A stretch of DNA of 58,003 nt from an uncultured bacterium (GCA_900661335.1 CAACVY010000006.1:1-58003); one strand, 5' to 3'. Shown: positions 35,801 to 45,918, counted from the stretch's first letter. Translations and numbers: made by a program. Notes: a model not told the origin generated them from the sequence alone.

Positions 35801-37249
35801 TTAATCCTCCCCGAGCATCGCCGCGATTCGGGCGGGTAGCTCCTCCACCGACACCCGCACCTGTTGCATCGTATCACGATCGCGCCAAGTGACCGTGTGG
35901 TCCTCCAGGGTTTGGAAGTCCACGGTGATTCCCACTGGCGTGCCAATTTCATCTTGGCGTCGGTATCGGCGCCCAATGGCTCCCTGCTGATCATAAAAGA
36001 CGGGCCACCGACGCCGAAGTTTCCGGTAGATTTCCTGCGCCTTCGCCACCAACTCAGGTTTGTTCTTGAGCAGCGGAAATACAGCCGCCTTGATCGGAGC
36101 CATGCACGGGGCAAACCGCAAGACAGTCCGAAGTTCATACCCCTCCGGTGCGGGCTGACCCGGCTCCACTGGCTTCGGCTCGCCCTGGACGCCGGCGGTG
36201 GGCACCCACTCTTCACGATAGGCTTCGCACAGCAGCGCCAGCGCGATGCGGTCCACGCCGGCCGAAGGCTCGACCACGTGAGGAATGTAACGCTCCTGCG
36301 TGTCGGGGTCGAAGTACACGAACGACTTACCGCTGTACTCCTGATGGCGACTCAGGTCGTAATCCCCTCGCGCCGCGATCCCCTCTAGCTCCTGCCGACC
36401 GAATGGGAAATCGTACAGGATGTCCACGCACGCGCTGGCATAGTGCGCCAATTCTTCGGGCGGATAGTCGTATCGGTGCAGCCGCTCGCGGGGCAACCCG
36501 ATGGACTCGTACCACTTCAAGCGTTCCTCCACCCAGTATCGGTGCCACTCGGCATCCGTGCCGGGCCGGATGAAAAACTCCAACTCCATTTGCTCGAACT
36601 CACGGGAGCGGAACGTGAAGTTGCGAGGGTTCACCTCGTTGCGAAATGCTTTGCCGATCTGCGCGATGCCAAACGGCACCTTCACGCGGCTGGTACTGAC
36701 CACGTTGTCGAAATTCACGAAAATCCCCTGCGCCGTTTCCGGCCGTAGGTACGCCACCGAAGACTCGTCTTCGACCGGCCCGACGAAGGTGCGAAACATC
36801 AGGTTGAACGGACGCGGCGGTGTCAAGGCCTTCGCCCCACACGCCGGACACGCCACATTGTCGGGCCACACATACCCTTTGCCATCCGGTGTCCGTTCGA
36901 GCTTCTGACCGATTTCCTCCAACAACTGATCCGCGCGAAACCGGCGCCGACATGCGCGACAGTCCACCATGGGATCGGCGAAGCTGTCCACATGACCGGA
37001 GGCCTCCCAAACCTTCGGATGCATGATGATCGCCGCGTCCAGCCCTACGACATCATCGCGCTGCTGGACCACCGACCGCCACCAGGACTCTCGGATGTTT
37101 CGCTTCAGCTCGCACCCCAACGGCCCGTAGTCCCAAAAACCGTTCAAGCCACCATAGACTTCGGAGCCTTGGTAGATGAACCCGCGTCGCTTGCACAGCG
37201 CGGCCAGTGTTTCCATTGTCAATCGTTCAGTTGGAGTGGCTTGGCTCAT
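35801..37249 (-). CDS. glyQS: Glycyl-tRNA synthetase (dimeric class II type)
   Basis: This 482-residue synthetase charges tRNA-Gly. It is the single-chain alpha2 type, not the bacterial alpha2-beta2 type. N-terminal features are [20 protein letters not shown] and [12 protein letters not shown]. Class II motif 2 is [17 protein letters not shown], and motif 3 is [17 protein letters not shown] CxxC pair ([10 protein letters not shown] and VACPACGAK) suggests the zinc-like insertion. The C-terminal anticodon-binding domain ([13 protein letters not shown] through [13 protein letters not shown]) is complete. ATG at 37249 is chosen; the reading frame extends to 37279, but no ribosome-binding site supports a longer form. 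It lies alone, with no operon partner. Confidence 0.93.
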   Translation of the reverse strand: MSQATPTERLTMETLAALCKRRGFIYQGSEVYGGLNGFWDYGPLGCELKRNIRESWWRSVVQQRDDVVGLDAAIIMHPKVWEASGHVDSFADPMVDCRACRRRFRADQLLEEIGQKLERTPDGKGYVWPDNVACPACGAKALTPPRPFNLMFRTFVGPVEDESSVAYLRPETAQGIFVNFDNVVSTSRVKVPFGIAQIGKAFRNEVNPRNFTFRSREFEQMELEFFIRPGTDAEWHRYWVEERLKWYESIGLPRERLHRYDYPPEELAHYASACVDILYDFPFGRQELEGIAARGDYDLSRHQEYSGKSFVYFDPDTQERYIPHVVEPSAGVDRIALALLCEAYREEWVPTAGVQGEPKPVEPGQPAPEGYELRTVLRFAPCMAPIKAAVFPLLKNKPELVAKAQEIYRKLRRRWPVFYDQQGAIGRRYRRQDEIGTPVGITVDFQTLEDHTVTWRDRDTMQQVRVSVEELPARIAAMLGED

Positions 37250-37767
37250 AGATTCATCATGTCGTTCGGCCCGAACCAAAGTCGGACCGGCCCGTCATGC
37301 TGGACAGGTTTTGCCTTCAGGTCAAGCTCGATGAAGGTCAAGCGCTGCCGAGAGACGACCCACTAAGCCAACACGTGGATCCTTCGGTTGGCTCGCCAAA
37401 CAAACTTTGTCGAGTAGTTTCAGTGCTTCTTCGCCGGAATGACTCGCTCGCACAACGGACAATGCGCCTTTCATCCCTCGATCCACGGGCGGGGCGGCGG
37501 CACCCGAGCGTCGAGATTCGACATACGGACCCACGGGCAGTGGACTGGAGCCGACAACACTGGCTCTGCAATTGATTCGGCATCGCTTCGGCACGCCCGT
37601 GCCCCACGGTCCGTCATTCGCGAACACTTAGAGAATCAAAGGAAGAAGCCGAGCTTCCGCCCCGACTCAGGGCAGCTTTCCACCTAATCTCCTTCAAGCC
37701 GCGCCGCGCAACCGGCTCGTCATCTTGCGGTGACGGTGGCACGATGCTTCAATAATAGAGCGGCGGT
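37250..37767. other. 518-bp gap upstream of tRNA-Pro
   Basis: No protein gene is supported. The right end holds the promoter candidate for tRNA-Pro; the left end should hold the promoter of the glycyl-tRNA synthetase, which I cannot identify. Confidence 0.45.
37725..37753 (+). promoter_or_regulatory. Promoter candidate for tRNA-Pro
   Basis: TTGCGG and TTCAAT (4 of 6) are separated by 17 bases, ending 14 bases before the tRNA. AATAAT at 37751-37756 is an alternative -10 at a less usual spacing. Confidence 0.4.
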
Positions 37768-37844
37768 CGGGGCGTGGCGCAGCCCGGTAGCGCGACAGCT
37801 TTGGGAGCTGTGAGTCGTGGGTTCAAATCCCACCGCCCCGACCA
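37768..37844 (+). tRNA. tRNA-Pro (anticodon TGG)
   Basis: Acceptor CGGGGCG pairs with CGCCCCG, the anticodon stem ACAGC/GCTGT encloses TTTGGGA (anticodon TGG, codon CCA), and the T arm reads GTGGGTTCAAATCCCAC. Discriminator A and an encoded CCA follow at 37841-37844. Confidence 0.95.
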
Positions 37845-37890
37845 TCCCCGGCTCGGCCCGAGCTGGCACGCAACAGTGGGAGGTGCATCC

Positions 37891-38430
37891 ATGAAACCGC
37901 GCAACAAACGCGAATGGCCCTTGAAGCAGGTCAACCGGTTGATCCAGACCGGACCCGTCGTGCTCGTCACTACGGCGCACGCCGGCCGATCCAACATCAT
38001 GCCGATGTCGTGGCATACGATGCTCGATTTCGACCCGCCGCTGGTCGGTTGCGTGATCAGCCGGGAGCACTTCACGTATGAGCTCCTCGAGCGCTCCCGC
38101 GAGTGCGTATTGAACATCCCTACCGCGCCCCTGGCACGCGAAGTGGTCCGGTGCGGCAGCGTGTCTGGCCGAAAGAAGGATAAGTGGGCCATGTGCGGTT
38201 GGACACCCGAACCGGCAACCGTCGTGAGCGCTCCACTGATTCCGTCCTGCTACGCCCACTTGGAATGCCGAGTGCGGGACGATTCGTGGGCGTCTAGGTA
38301 CGACTTCATCGTGCTCGAAGTGGTTCGGGCGTGGGTGGCCCGTGGCGTGGAGCTGCCCGAGACTCTTCACCACGTTCACGGTCCTGAGTTCCTCGTGCCT
38401 GGCCGCCGCCTGAAGGTCACCATGCGCTAA
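37891..38430 (+). CDS. Flavin reductase-like (FMN-binding split barrel) protein
   Basis: This 179-residue protein of the flavin-reductase-like domain family would bind FMN and NAD(P)H or act as a flavoprotein electron carrier. The domain starts at VVLVTTAHAGRSNIMPMSWH; the family feature PPLVGCVISREHFTYELL lies near residues 47-64, and SGRKKDKWAMCGWT is the ligand-binding region. GGGAGG lies upstream of ATG 37891. It sits 46 bases after tRNA-Pro and is probably transcribed with it or from its own promoter. The partner oxygenase, if any, is not in the window. Confidence 0.8.
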   Translation: MKPRNKREWPLKQVNRLIQTGPVVLVTTAHAGRSNIMPMSWHTMLDFDPPLVGCVISREHFTYELLERSRECVLNIPTAPLAREVVRCGSVSGRKKDKWAMCGWTPEPATVVSAPLIPSCYAHLECRVRDDSWASRYDFIVLEVVRAWVARGVELPETLHHVHGPEFLVPGRRLKVTMR

Positions 38431-38556
38431 ACGGCCTCTACCCGCGAACACCTCTAGTACGCGGGATGAACGAATCGGTTGCAGACTGGGATACCATCCC
38501 GCCGACGCGCCGTTGCAGTGTCGGAACTTGGCAGAGCATCCGGGTTGCCCCCGAGG

Positions 38557-38585
38557 TTGCCAGAGCTGAATGCATGTTGTAGAAG
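38557..38585 (+). promoter_or_regulatory. Promoter candidate for the secreted toroid-like protein gene
   Basis: TTGCCA (5 of 6) and TAGAAG (4 of 6) are separated by 17 bases, giving a leader of about 63 bases to ATG 38655. Confidence 0.45.
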
Positions 38586-38654
38586 GGTCCGGGCTGCTCG
38601 TTCACCCTTTCATGATGACTGGCAGCCCATTCGAAGTTCGAAGAAGTTGGTCGA

Positions 38655-40472
38655 ATGAACACGATCGAGACCGCAGTGTTCCTCTCCGCCGCGTGGTTCG
38701 TTCACGTGGGCTTGGCCGCAAGCCCGCCGGCGAACGCCACCTTGCCGGTCAGCCGACTCGAACGGTGGTGGGTCTCCGTTTCCAACCCGCCTCCGCGATT
38801 CGGCACGCGGGATTTCTTCGCGTACGCACTGGAAGCAGCCGCCGCCGGACAGCCGGCAGAGCGAATCGAGACCGCACTGGCCAACGCCGCCCGCAAACAA
38901 GACCGAACCCCCAACTCTCCCACGTATGGGAATTTCGCCTGGTACTGGGAAGATGAGAAGCCGGTCGACCGCAACTGCGTGGAGTTCTCCATGCAACGCG
39001 CGACGCTGTTGTGGATGTACTTTCAGGAACGGCTATCGCCCCGCGCACGAGAACTTTTGTTGACGATCTTCCGATATGCCGCGGAGGGAATTCGGCGGCA
39101 CCGGGTATCTCCCAGCTACACCAATATCTACCTCAAGAAGGCCTGGAATTGCATCGCCATGGGAGAGTCGCTCGGAATTCCCGACCTGGCCGAAGAAGGG
39201 CGGCGGATGCTGCGGACATGGATCGAGCACACGTGGACGAACGGAGTGTCGGAGTATCTCAGCCCCACCTACTACGCCGTGGACATGGAAAACCTGGGGT
39301 TGATCGCCCGCCACTCGCGCGACCCGAACACACGAGTGGCCGCGCAAGCCGGGTTGGAGTTCCTATGGACCGAAGTCGCTGCCCATTGGTTCGATCCCGC
39401 CGGCCGTCTGGGCGGCCCTCATAGCCGAGACTACGATTACTTGCGCGGTATCTCCGGCCTGAACCACTGGGCGGCGTGCGCCGGATGGCCCTCAGCGGAA
39501 TCTACCGGCGAGCGGTCTTGGTTCGACAATGCCTGCTGGGCCCCGCCGCCGGACTCCGCATTGGCGCTGCGCCAGCGAACTCCGCGGATGGTCCGTGGCC
39601 GATGGTCGAGTCAACCTGGTCACACCATCGCCCAGTGGGTCGGCCGGCGGATTGCGCTGGGCACGACGGGCGCCGCATATCCCGACTCCATGGACAAGGT
39701 TGCCGTTGTGCTGTTTCCTGGCGAGAAACGACCGACCGTGTCATTCCTGATGGATGCCCGGCTGGACCCGTACGGAAAGAATCGCTACGTCACGGGTGGC
39801 GGTCATCTCAAAGCTTTCCACGTGTTCCCGTTCCTTGCTTCCGTGCAGCGCGGCCCCTATGCATTGCTGGTCGCCTCCACGGCCAACCCAAATGCATTTC
39901 GCCTGTCTGGCACCAATTTGACCTGTTTGATGTCCCACTGGGTGTTGCCCGCAGATCTTCCACTTTGGATCGGCGAACGCCCCCAACCCGTCGGCCCGGA
40001 CCCGCGGATCGTTCTGCCTAGTCCGGACACGGCAATTTTCGTGCGCGACGGCGACGCGGCCATGGCGGTGCGGTTTCTTTGGGGTACCGGCGACGACAGT
40101 TCGGTGGAGATCGTACGCGATGGCCGCGACTGGAACGCCCAACGACTAAGTTGGGTTCATAGCCGGCGGCCGCCCGCCGGCGTGCATGCCATTGCCACAG
40201 AAATCCGCGTGTCCGAAGGACTTTCGGACGACGCGTTTGAAGAATTCCGGAAACGGTTCGTGTTCCAAAAGCCCAACGTCACAATTCAGGGCTCGCGGGT
40301 AACGATCGAATCGGCCGACAGCGCCAGCCCGATCCGCCTCGTAGCGGACATCGAGCGTTGCGAACGAATCCAACTTGATGGCGCAGAGTCTTGGGCAGCG
40401 GATGCCCTGCTCGCAGTGGATGGAAAGGAGCTCGGACGGCCGATTCTAGAACGCGTCCTGGGCAAGCCTTAA
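38655..40472 (+). CDS. Secreted protein with predicted alpha/alpha-toroid domain, lyase-like
   Basis: This 605-residue exported protein has a signal peptide (ETAVFLSAAWFVHVGLAAS). The first 300 residues are helical with repeated Trp/Tyr-rich hairpins (TYGNFAWYWEDEKPVDRNC, YTNIYLKKAWNCIAMGESLG, SEYLSPTYYAVDMENLGLIA). This resembles the alpha/alpha-toroid of polysaccharide lyases and heparinase II/III-like enzymes. The second half is beta-rich (TVSFLMDARLDPYGKN, GPYALLVASTANP), fitting the sandwich that follows the toroid in those enzymes. Candidate catalytic His/Tyr residues cannot be fixed by eye. No neighbouring gene explains it. I call it a glycan-active protein with low certainty on the reaction. 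Confidence 0.6.
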   Translation: MNTIETAVFLSAAWFVHVGLAASPPANATLPVSRLERWWVSVSNPPPRFGTRDFFAYALEAAAAGQPAERIETALANAARKQDRTPNSPTYGNFAWYWEDEKPVDRNCVEFSMQRATLLWMYFQERLSPRARELLLTIFRYAAEGIRRHRVSPSYTNIYLKKAWNCIAMGESLGIPDLAEEGRRMLRTWIEHTWTNGVSEYLSPTYYAVDMENLGLIARHSRDPNTRVAAQAGLEFLWTEVAAHWFDPAGRLGGPHSRDYDYLRGISGLNHWAACAGWPSAESTGERSWFDNACWAPPPDSALALRQRTPRMVRGRWSSQPGHTIAQWVGRRIALGTTGAAYPDSMDKVAVVLFPGEKRPTVSFLMDARLDPYGKNRYVTGGGHLKAFHVFPFLASVQRGPYALLVASTANPNAFRLSGTNLTCLMSHWVLPADLPLWIGERPQPVGPDPRIVLPSPDTAIFVRDGDAAMAVRFLWGTGDDSSVEIVRDGRDWNAQRLSWVHSRRPPAGVHAIATEIRVSEGLSDDAFEEFRKRFVFQKPNVTIQGSRVTIESADSASPIRLVADIERCERIQLDGAESWAADALLAVDGKELGRPILERVLGKP

Positions 40473-40699
40473 GCCCGGGCGCTCAGCAAGTCCTAGTCCC
40501 CGGAGTTGCCCGAGCGCCGCACGAGCCAAGTCATGCCCACAGCCCGGCGCGAGCACGGCTCGGTTCGTGCTCTGACCCTACCGGGAAAATCCACCTGATG
40601 CCGGTGGCGGGCGGCTGTTTGACGTCCAAGCGTCACAACGAAAGCGACCGAACACGTTCCATCGAGTTCAGCCTGAGTACAGAGCCTTCGCAAAGAAAC

Positions 40700-41089
40700 T
40701 TACCCGGACTCGACGATCAAGTTGGCGTATTGAATCGTGTCGCCCGTGCGAATCAACCCTACCGCGCCCGGTACCCGCCTCTTGAACTCCACGTGCGGTT
40801 CGAAGGCCAGGGGCACCCCCTCTAGAGCCTCTCGGAACTTTTGCTGAACTGTTTCGTTATTGACGCGAAGAAACTCCTCCGCCATCCACGCGCGGGCGAT
40901 TTGAAAATTCGGGCGGATTGCACGCACGACATCCAGCACGGTCGGAATGTCGTCCACCAGAGAAATGTCCACGGTTTCCAACCCTGGCCAAAAGGGAAAG
41001 CCACGGTCGGCGATGACCAGCGTGTTGGTGTGCCGTACCCGCGCCAAGAGCGAGTTCAAGTGCGGATTTAGTATGCCGGACCGGAGCAT
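40700..41089 (-). CDS. rbsD: RbsD/FucU-type sugar mutarotase
   Basis: This 129-residue protein of the RbsD/FucU family interconverts pyranose and furanose forms or anomers of ribose or fucose. The catalytic His20 and Asp28 are in RVRHTNTLVIADRGFP, the PNFQIARAWMAEEFL segment matches the family, and the C-terminal GDTIQYANLIVES carries the conserved Tyr-Ala-Asn. ATG at 41089 follows the preceding stop by one base with GGAG six to eight bases upstream, so it is coupled to the small unknown gene. No ribose or fucose uptake genes are near. The choice between ribose and fucose cannot be made by eye. Confidence 0.85.
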   Translation of the reverse strand: MLRSGILNPHLNSLLARVRHTNTLVIADRGFPFWPGLETVDISLVDDIPTVLDVVRAIRPNFQIARAWMAEEFLRVNNETVQQKFREALEGVPLAFEPHVEFKRRVPGAVGLIRTGDTIQYANLIVESG

Positions 41090-41090
41090 G

Positions 41091-41438
41091 TCAGTCTCCC
41101 GACGACGACGGCGATGGACCCGAATCCTGGGCTAGCGGCGGCTCGCCGCCCTGGGAAGGTTGGGCGCCACACCCATGGCTGGCACCATCCGAGGAACAAT
41201 AGCGCCGCCGACGACGTCGGTGGTACTTGTGCTGCGGCGAGTGGAATTCTTGTTGGCCCGAGCGATAACCGGACCCGTAGGCCCCGTTGAACGCTGGCCC
41301 ATATCCAGTCGCGCGGTTGTATGTGTTTCCGGTGGAGTTCCAGTGGCTGGAGTTGCCCCGCGATTGAAGTTCGTTGGCAATATCACGGAGCAGCCGCGCC
41401 AGCTCCGCCATCGGCATCCGCCGCAGGTCCAGTTTCAT
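41091..41438 (-). CDS. Small hypothetical protein with basic Gly/Tyr/His-rich centre
   Basis: I do not recognise a family. This 115-residue protein starts with an amphipathic helix (MPMAELARLLRDIANELQSR) and continues in low-complexity sequence rich in Gly, Tyr and Asn, then a run of Arg (YHRRRRRRY) and a Ser/Gly/Pro tail. ATG at 41438 has GGAG six bases upstream; ATG at 41477 and 41444 give longer versions without a better site. It lies between fabF and rbsD and its stop is one base before the rbsD start, so it is likely translated. It could bind nucleic acid or membrane surface; that is speculation. Confidence 0.5.
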   Translation of the reverse strand: MKLDLRRMPMAELARLLRDIANELQSRGNSSHWNSTGNTYNRATGYGPAFNGAYGSGYRSGQQEFHSPQHKYHRRRRRRYCSSDGASHGCGAQPSQGGEPPLAQDSGPSPSSSGD

Positions 41439-41576
41439 CCGCATCTCCAGTTCTCGCCCACCCTCAGGGGCAGGCACCCCGCCTCGCCGACCGAGCGCGG
41501 TGTCCGCTTCCAGCGTCTTAGAAAAGCGCTTGTGCGAGGCGTTTCGCTTTCACACGCGCCGAGAAGTTCGCTCGAT

Positions 41577-42821
41577 TTAGATCGCTTTGAAACACAGCGT
41601 GGCGTTGTGGCCGCCAAATCCAAGTGAGTTCTTCAAGCAAGCCCGAATGCGCACTTCCCGGGCCTGATTGGGAACGTAATCCAAGTCACATTCCGGGTCG
41701 GGAAATTCGTAGTTGATCGTAGGCGGAACGACTCCGCGCTGAATGGCCAGCGCGCAGGCCGCAGATTCCACGCCGCCGGCGGCGCCGAGCAGATGGCCAA
41801 TCATGGACTTGACCGAGCTGACCATCGCGGCGCGCGCGGCCGTTTCGCCCAACGCGAGCTTGATGGCCATCGTTTCGCATCGGTCATTGAGCTGTGTGCT
41901 GGTCCCATGGGCGTTGATGTAGGTTACTTCCTGCGGCGACACCTGCGCATCTTCCATGGCCCTTCGCATCGCCTCGGCCGCCCCCATCCCTTGCTCATCC
42001 GGTGCGGTGATGTGAAAGGCGTCGCAAGTGCGGCCGTACCCCGCCAGCTCGCAGTACACTCGCGCACCGCGCCGCCGCGCGTGCTCATACTCTTCCACCA
42101 CCAGCACCCCTGCGCCCTCGCCGATGACGAACCCATCGCGGTCCCGATCGAACGGACGACTGGCCCGCTGGGGCTCGTCGTTGCGGGTGCTCAACGCCTT
42201 CATCGCGCAAAAGCCGCCAACCCCTAGTTCCATCACCGCGGCCTCGCTGCCGCCTGCCAGCACGATGTCACAAGAGCCATCACGGATCAGACGCAGCGCT
42301 TCTCCGATCGCATGGGTGCCCGTTGCGCAGGCCGACACAACTGCAAAGTTCGGCCCTTTCAGACCAAATTCGATCGCCACCAGCCCCGGAAGCATGTTGA
42401 TAATCATCTGCGGGATCATGAACGGCGAAAACCGCGACGGACCCCGCTCGTAGTAGAGCTTGGTTTGCTGGAAAAGGATGTACAGCCCGCCGATTCCGCT
42501 GCTCAGCATCACGCCGACGCGCCAGGGGTCCTCGCGCGAAAAGTCCAGCCCCGCATCGGCCACAGCCATTTTCGCCGCCGCCACGCCATAGTGGCAGAAC
42601 GGGTCCATTCGACGCTGGTCTTTGCGGGAAATGAACTTGTCGACGTCGAATTCAACCACCTCGCCCGCTATGCGGGAATCGAAGGCGGACGCATCGAACT
42701 TCGTGATCGCCCGAATTCCCGAGCGACCCTCGACAAGCCGGCTCCAAAAAGTCTCGACGTCACAGCCCAGCGGGGTGACGAGCCCAAGGCCGGTGATTAC
42801 CGCTCTACGACGATCCGACAA
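41577..42821 (-). CDS. fabF: 3-oxoacyl-[acyl-carrier-protein] synthase II
   Basis: This condensing enzyme elongates acyl-ACP with malonyl-ACP in type II fatty-acid synthesis. The catalytic Cys about 165 is in [15 protein letters not shown], and the two His residues are in [11 protein letters not shown] and [11 protein letters not shown]. The C-terminus [13 protein letters not shown] is typical. The length of 414 residues is normal. The reading frame starts with TTG at 42821 ([11 protein letters not shown]), which is needed to reach the usual N-terminal strand; no closer ATG or GTG is available, and the upstream AAAGG is at a long spacing. It is the last enzyme of the fatty-acid block, 71 bases after acpP. 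Confidence 0.93.
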   Translation of the reverse strand: MSDRRRAVITGLGLVTPLGCDVETFWSRLVEGRSGIRAITKFDASAFDSRIAGEVVEFDVDKFISRKDQRRMDPFCHYGVAAAKMAVADAGLDFSREDPWRVGVMLSSGIGGLYILFQQTKLYYERGPSRFSPFMIPQMIINMLPGLVAIEFGLKGPNFAVVSACATGTHAIGEALRLIRDGSCDIVLAGGSEAAVMELGVGGFCAMKALSTRNDEPQRASRPFDRDRDGFVIGEGAGVLVVEEYEHARRRGARVYCELAGYGRTCDAFHITAPDEQGMGAAEAMRRAMEDAQVSPQEVTYINAHGTSTQLNDRCETMAIKLALGETAARAAMVSSVKSMIGHLLGAAGGVESAACALAIQRGVVPPTINYEFPDPECDLDYVPNQAREVRIRACLKNSLGFGGHNATLCFKAI

Positions 42822-42892
42822 CTCGCTGCGCTACCTTTCCGGGTGGAACATTGGGCGATGGGTCGGGGCTACCTGCCCCGACCCTCGGGATC

Positions 42893-43132
42893 TCAGTCCT
42901 GAAACCCCTTCTCGCGCAGGTAGTTGATCACCGCCCCGACGGTGGTCAGCTTCTCAGCATCTTCATCGGGAATCTCTGCGCCAAACTCCTCCTCGAAGGC
43001 CATGATGAGCTCGACCGTGTCCAGCGAGTCAGCTCCCAAGTCCTCGATGAAGGAGGCTTCGGGCGTCACCTGCTCCGGATTGACGTCCAGTTGCTCGGCG
43101 ATGATTTTCTTGACTCTGTCTTCCAGTGACAT
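42893..43132 (-). CDS. acpP: Acyl carrier protein
   Basis: This acidic 79-residue carrier of acyl chains has the phosphopantetheine attachment site Ser36 in [14 protein letters not shown]. Helix I ([12 protein letters not shown]) and the C-terminal [17 protein letters not shown] are classical. ATG at 43132 is preferred since AAAGGAG then lies eight bases upstream; ATG 43138 would put it at two. It sits between fabG and fabF, the standard order. Confidence 0.95.
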   Translation of the reverse strand: MSLEDRVKKIIAEQLDVNPEQVTPEASFIEDLGADSLDTVELIMAFEEEFGAEIPDEDAEKLTTVGAVINYLREKGFQD

Positions 43133-43163
43133 GTGCATTACTCCTTTGCATGCTCGTGGCGGA

Positions 43164-43910
43164 TCAGGCCATCACCATGCCCCCGCACACGGAAATCACC
43201 TGCCCGGTGATGTAGGCGGCGTCGGCACTGGCCAGAAAGGCCACCACCGCCGCCACATCGGCCGGCTCACCAAACCGAGCCAGAGGGATCGTCCCCAACA
43301 TCCGATGCCGGACCTCCTCAGGCAATTGGTCGGTCATCCGAGTTCGGATAAATCCAGGCGCCACCGCGTTGACTCGGATGTTCCGCGGCGCCAACTCGCG
43401 AGCCGTCGCTCGGGTCAAGGCGATCACTCCGCCCTTGGACGCAGCATAGTTGGCCTGGCCCGCGTTCCCGATCAAACCGATGACCGACGCGACGTTCACG
43501 ATCGCTCCCGACCGAGCCTTCATCATGACGCGCGCCGCCGCCTTTGTAAACAAAAACACGCCTTTGAGGTTCACATTCAAGACCGCGTCCCAATCGGCCT
43601 CGCTCATGCGGACCAGGAGGCCATCCCGGGTGATGCCAGCGTTGTTGACTAAAATGTCCAACCGGCCCAAGGCCGACACGGTACCATCCACGACCGCCTG
43701 CACTTGGTCTGACCGGGCAACATCGCAAGCAAAGGCCTCGGCCCGGCGACCCATCGACCGGATGTTCTCTACGGTCTCCGTCAGCCAACTTGCGTCGAGG
43801 TCACAAACCGCCACATCGGCCCCTTCCTGGGCTAACCGCCAGGCGATCGCCTGGCCGATCCCCCGGGCCGCGCCCGTCACCACTGCCACTTGACCGTCGA
43901 AACGTCCCAT
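43164..43910 (-). CDS. fabG: 3-oxoacyl-[acyl-carrier-protein] reductase
   Basis: This NADPH-dependent SDR reduces 3-oxoacyl-ACP to 3-hydroxyacyl-ACP. The cofactor motif [12 protein letters not shown] is at about residues 11-22, [11 protein letters not shown] is the structural motif, and the catalytic triad is the Ser in NVASVIG, Tyr in [10 protein letters not shown] and Lys in the same motif. The length of 248 residues is normal. ATG at 43910 has GAGG six bases upstream; the frame extends further but without support. It lies 32 bases after fabD and 31 bases before acpP. Confidence 0.93.
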   Translation of the reverse strand: MGRFDGQVAVVTGAARGIGQAIAWRLAQEGADVAVCDLDASWLTETVENIRSMGRRAEAFACDVARSDQVQAVVDGTVSALGRLDILVNNAGITRDGLLVRMSEADWDAVLNVNLKGVFLFTKAAARVMMKARSGAIVNVASVIGLIGNAGQANYAASKGGVIALTRATARELAPRNIRVNAVAPGFIRTRMTDQLPEEVRHRMLGTIPLARFGEPADVAAVVAFLASADAAYITGQVISVCGGMVMA

Positions 43911-43942
43911 ATCGATCCTCATGCCGGCCCGTCGGCCCGCGA

Positions 43943-44881
43943 TCACCGTTCACCGCGCACTGCTGCGAGAGCGGCTTGCAGGCTCGGGAGGTCCGAAATG
44001 TTATGAATTTCAAGCTGGTTGTCAATCCGCCGGATCAGCCCGCTGACCACGCGCCCGGGCCCAAACTCCATGAAGCGCCGCGCTCCCAGCTTCGCCATCG
44101 TTCGCACGCAATCCACCCATCGCACCGGCGAATTCACTTGAGCCGCCATTTGGCGCCGAATGCCCTCGATTCCCCCGTGAGGCTCCCCTGTCACGTTCGA
44201 TACCACCGGGACTTTGGGTGGCGACAGCCGTACGCTCTGAAGCACCTCCGCCAGCCGCTCCGCCGCGGGTGTCATCAAGGAGGAATGAAATCCGCCGGCC
44301 ACTTGCAACGGAATGACGCGCCGCGCCCCCTTTTGCCGCGCTTGCTCGGCTGCCATAGCCACCGCCGACCGAGGACCAGAGAGAACCGTCTGTTCTGGCG
44401 AGTTGAAGTTGGCTAACTCCACCCCAGTGGCCCGGGCGATCGCTTCTAACGTGTCCACGTCCAACCCAATCACGCTCACCATTCCCCCGGGCTGCCGCTC
44501 ACACGCTTCCTGCATGAACCTGCCTCGGGCCTCCAGAATTCGAACGGCGTCCTCGAAGGTCACGACCCCGGCGGCACAGAGCGCCGCCCATTCCCCCGAG
44601 CTCAACCCGCCCATCACGGTCCAGCTCACCTCGGGCGCTTCTTCTTGAAATGCTTCGAAGCACACCATACTAACCACGAAAATCGCGGGCTGCGCTCGGT
44701 CCGAGCGTGTCAATTCTTCCAACGGTCCTTCCTCGCACAAACGTAGAAGGTCACACCCTAACAGATCCGAGGCCATGCGAAACCGAGCGGCCGCCGAAGC
44801 TCTCGATCGGGCAAGATCCACACCCATCGTCAGCTCTTGCGCGCCCTGACCAGGAAAGACTGCCGCCCAACCATCCGTCAT
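43943..44881 (-). CDS. fabD: Malonyl-CoA:ACP transacylase
   Basis: This enzyme transfers malonyl from CoA to ACP. The N-terminus [11 protein letters not shown] is diagnostic. The nucleophile motif reads [11 protein letters not shown] (Ser about 94), with Leu in place of the His seen in E. coli GHSLGE; this variant also occurs in other groups. The second catalytic His is in [10 protein letters not shown]. The length of 312 residues is normal. ATG at 44881 overlaps the fabH stop by 4 nt. It is one step of the fab operon. Confidence 0.93.
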   Translation of the reverse strand: MTDGWAAVFPGQGAQELTMGVDLARSRASAAARFRMASDLLGCDLLRLCEEGPLEELTRSDRAQPAIFVVSMVCFEAFQEEAPEVSWTVMGGLSSGEWAALCAAGVVTFEDAVRILEARGRFMQEACERQPGGMVSVIGLDVDTLEAIARATGVELANFNSPEQTVLSGPRSAVAMAAEQARQKGARRVIPLQVAGGFHSSLMTPAAERLAEVLQSVRLSPPKVPVVSNVTGEPHGGIEGIRRQMAAQVNSPVRWVDCVRTMAKLGARRFMEFGPGRVVSGLIRRIDNQLEIHNISDLPSLQAALAAVRGER

Positions 44882-45918
44882 TTTGCACCCCATTCCAAAA
44901 CGGTGGCGCCCCACGTAAACCCGGCGCCGAACGCAACCATCAACACCACATCCCCATCCCGGATCCGACCATCCCGCACGGCTTCGTCCAACGCCAACCC
45001 GATCGAGGCGGCGGATGTGTTGCCGTAGCGCTCTACATTGACGACGAACCGATCCATGGGACAGCCAAGTCGTTCACTAATGGCCGAAATGATTCGCAAA
45101 TTGGCCTGGTGAGGAATAATCCAACGCACATCCTGAATTTTCACTCCCGCCTTGCTCAAAGCCTCGCGGGCAGCTTCGCACATATGTTGGACCGCGTGGC
45201 GAAAGACCTCTCGGCCTCGCATCTTGAGAAAGTGCTGTCGTGCCGCGACCGTCGCCGCGGTGGCGGGATGGCGAGAACCGCCCGCGGGCATCATCAACAA
45301 ATCCGCCAATGAGCCGTCCGATCCCAGCACCGTGGAGATAATTCCGCGGCGTCCCGCTGGTGCCGGTTGCAAGACCACGGCGCCCGCGCCGTCCCCGAAC
45401 AACACGCACGTGGTTCGGTCCTGCCAATCGAGGATCGAGGTCATTTTTTCCGCGCCAATCACCAGGGCGGTCCGGACCCCACCAGTGGCCACCGCCGCAC
45501 GGGCAATTTCCATGCCATACAAGAACCCCGAACACGCCGCTTCCAGACCAAAGCAAAACGCCCGCGAACACCCCAACCGGCTTTGAACTAAACATGCGGT
45601 GTTCGGAAACGGGTAGTCCGGCGTAATTGTCGCGACGAGGATCATGTCGACTTCTGCCGGCGCCACGTTGGCCGTTTGCAACGCGCGCTGGGCGGCCAGG
45701 GTGGCGAGATCGGAGGTTGCCTCGTGTTCCGCTGCCACTCTCCGCTCTCGCATGCCGGTGCGCTCGACGATCCACTCGTGGGTGGTGGCCACCATTCGTT
45801 CTAAGTCGCGGTTCGTCAACACCCGCGCAGGCGCATAGGAACCCCACCCCATCACAGCTACACGGCAGACAGTCCTATCGGCCGCGGAGGCGATCCGTCC
45901 CGGCGCTTGCGAAGTCAT
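44878..45918 (-). CDS. fabH: 3-oxoacyl-[acyl-carrier-protein] synthase III
   Basis: This initiating condensing enzyme joins acetyl-CoA or a branched primer to malonyl-ACP. The catalytic Cys about 129 is in LEAACSGFLYG, His in IIPHQANLRII and Asn in YGNTSAASIGLAL. The N-terminus VMGWGSYAPARVLTN is typical. ATG at 45918 is the chosen start because it overlaps the plsX stop by 4 nt and gives a 346-residue protein with only a short extra N-terminal segment. The long frame upstream to 46134 is an artefact of overlap with plsX. Confidence 0.93.
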   Translation of the reverse strand: MTSQAPGRIASAADRTVCRVAVMGWGSYAPARVLTNRDLERMVATTHEWIVERTGMRERRVAAEHEATSDLATLAAQRALQTANVAPAEVDMILVATITPDYPFPNTACLVQSRLGCSRAFCFGLEAACSGFLYGMEIARAAVATGGVRTALVIGAEKMTSILDWQDRTTCVLFGDGAGAVVLQPAPAGRRGIISTVLGSDGSLADLLMMPAGGSRHPATAATVAARQHFLKMRGREVFRHAVQHMCEAAREALSKAGVKIQDVRWIIPHQANLRIISAISERLGCPMDRFVVNVERYGNTSAASIGLALDEAVRDGRIRDGDVVLMVAFGAGFTWGATVLEWGAK

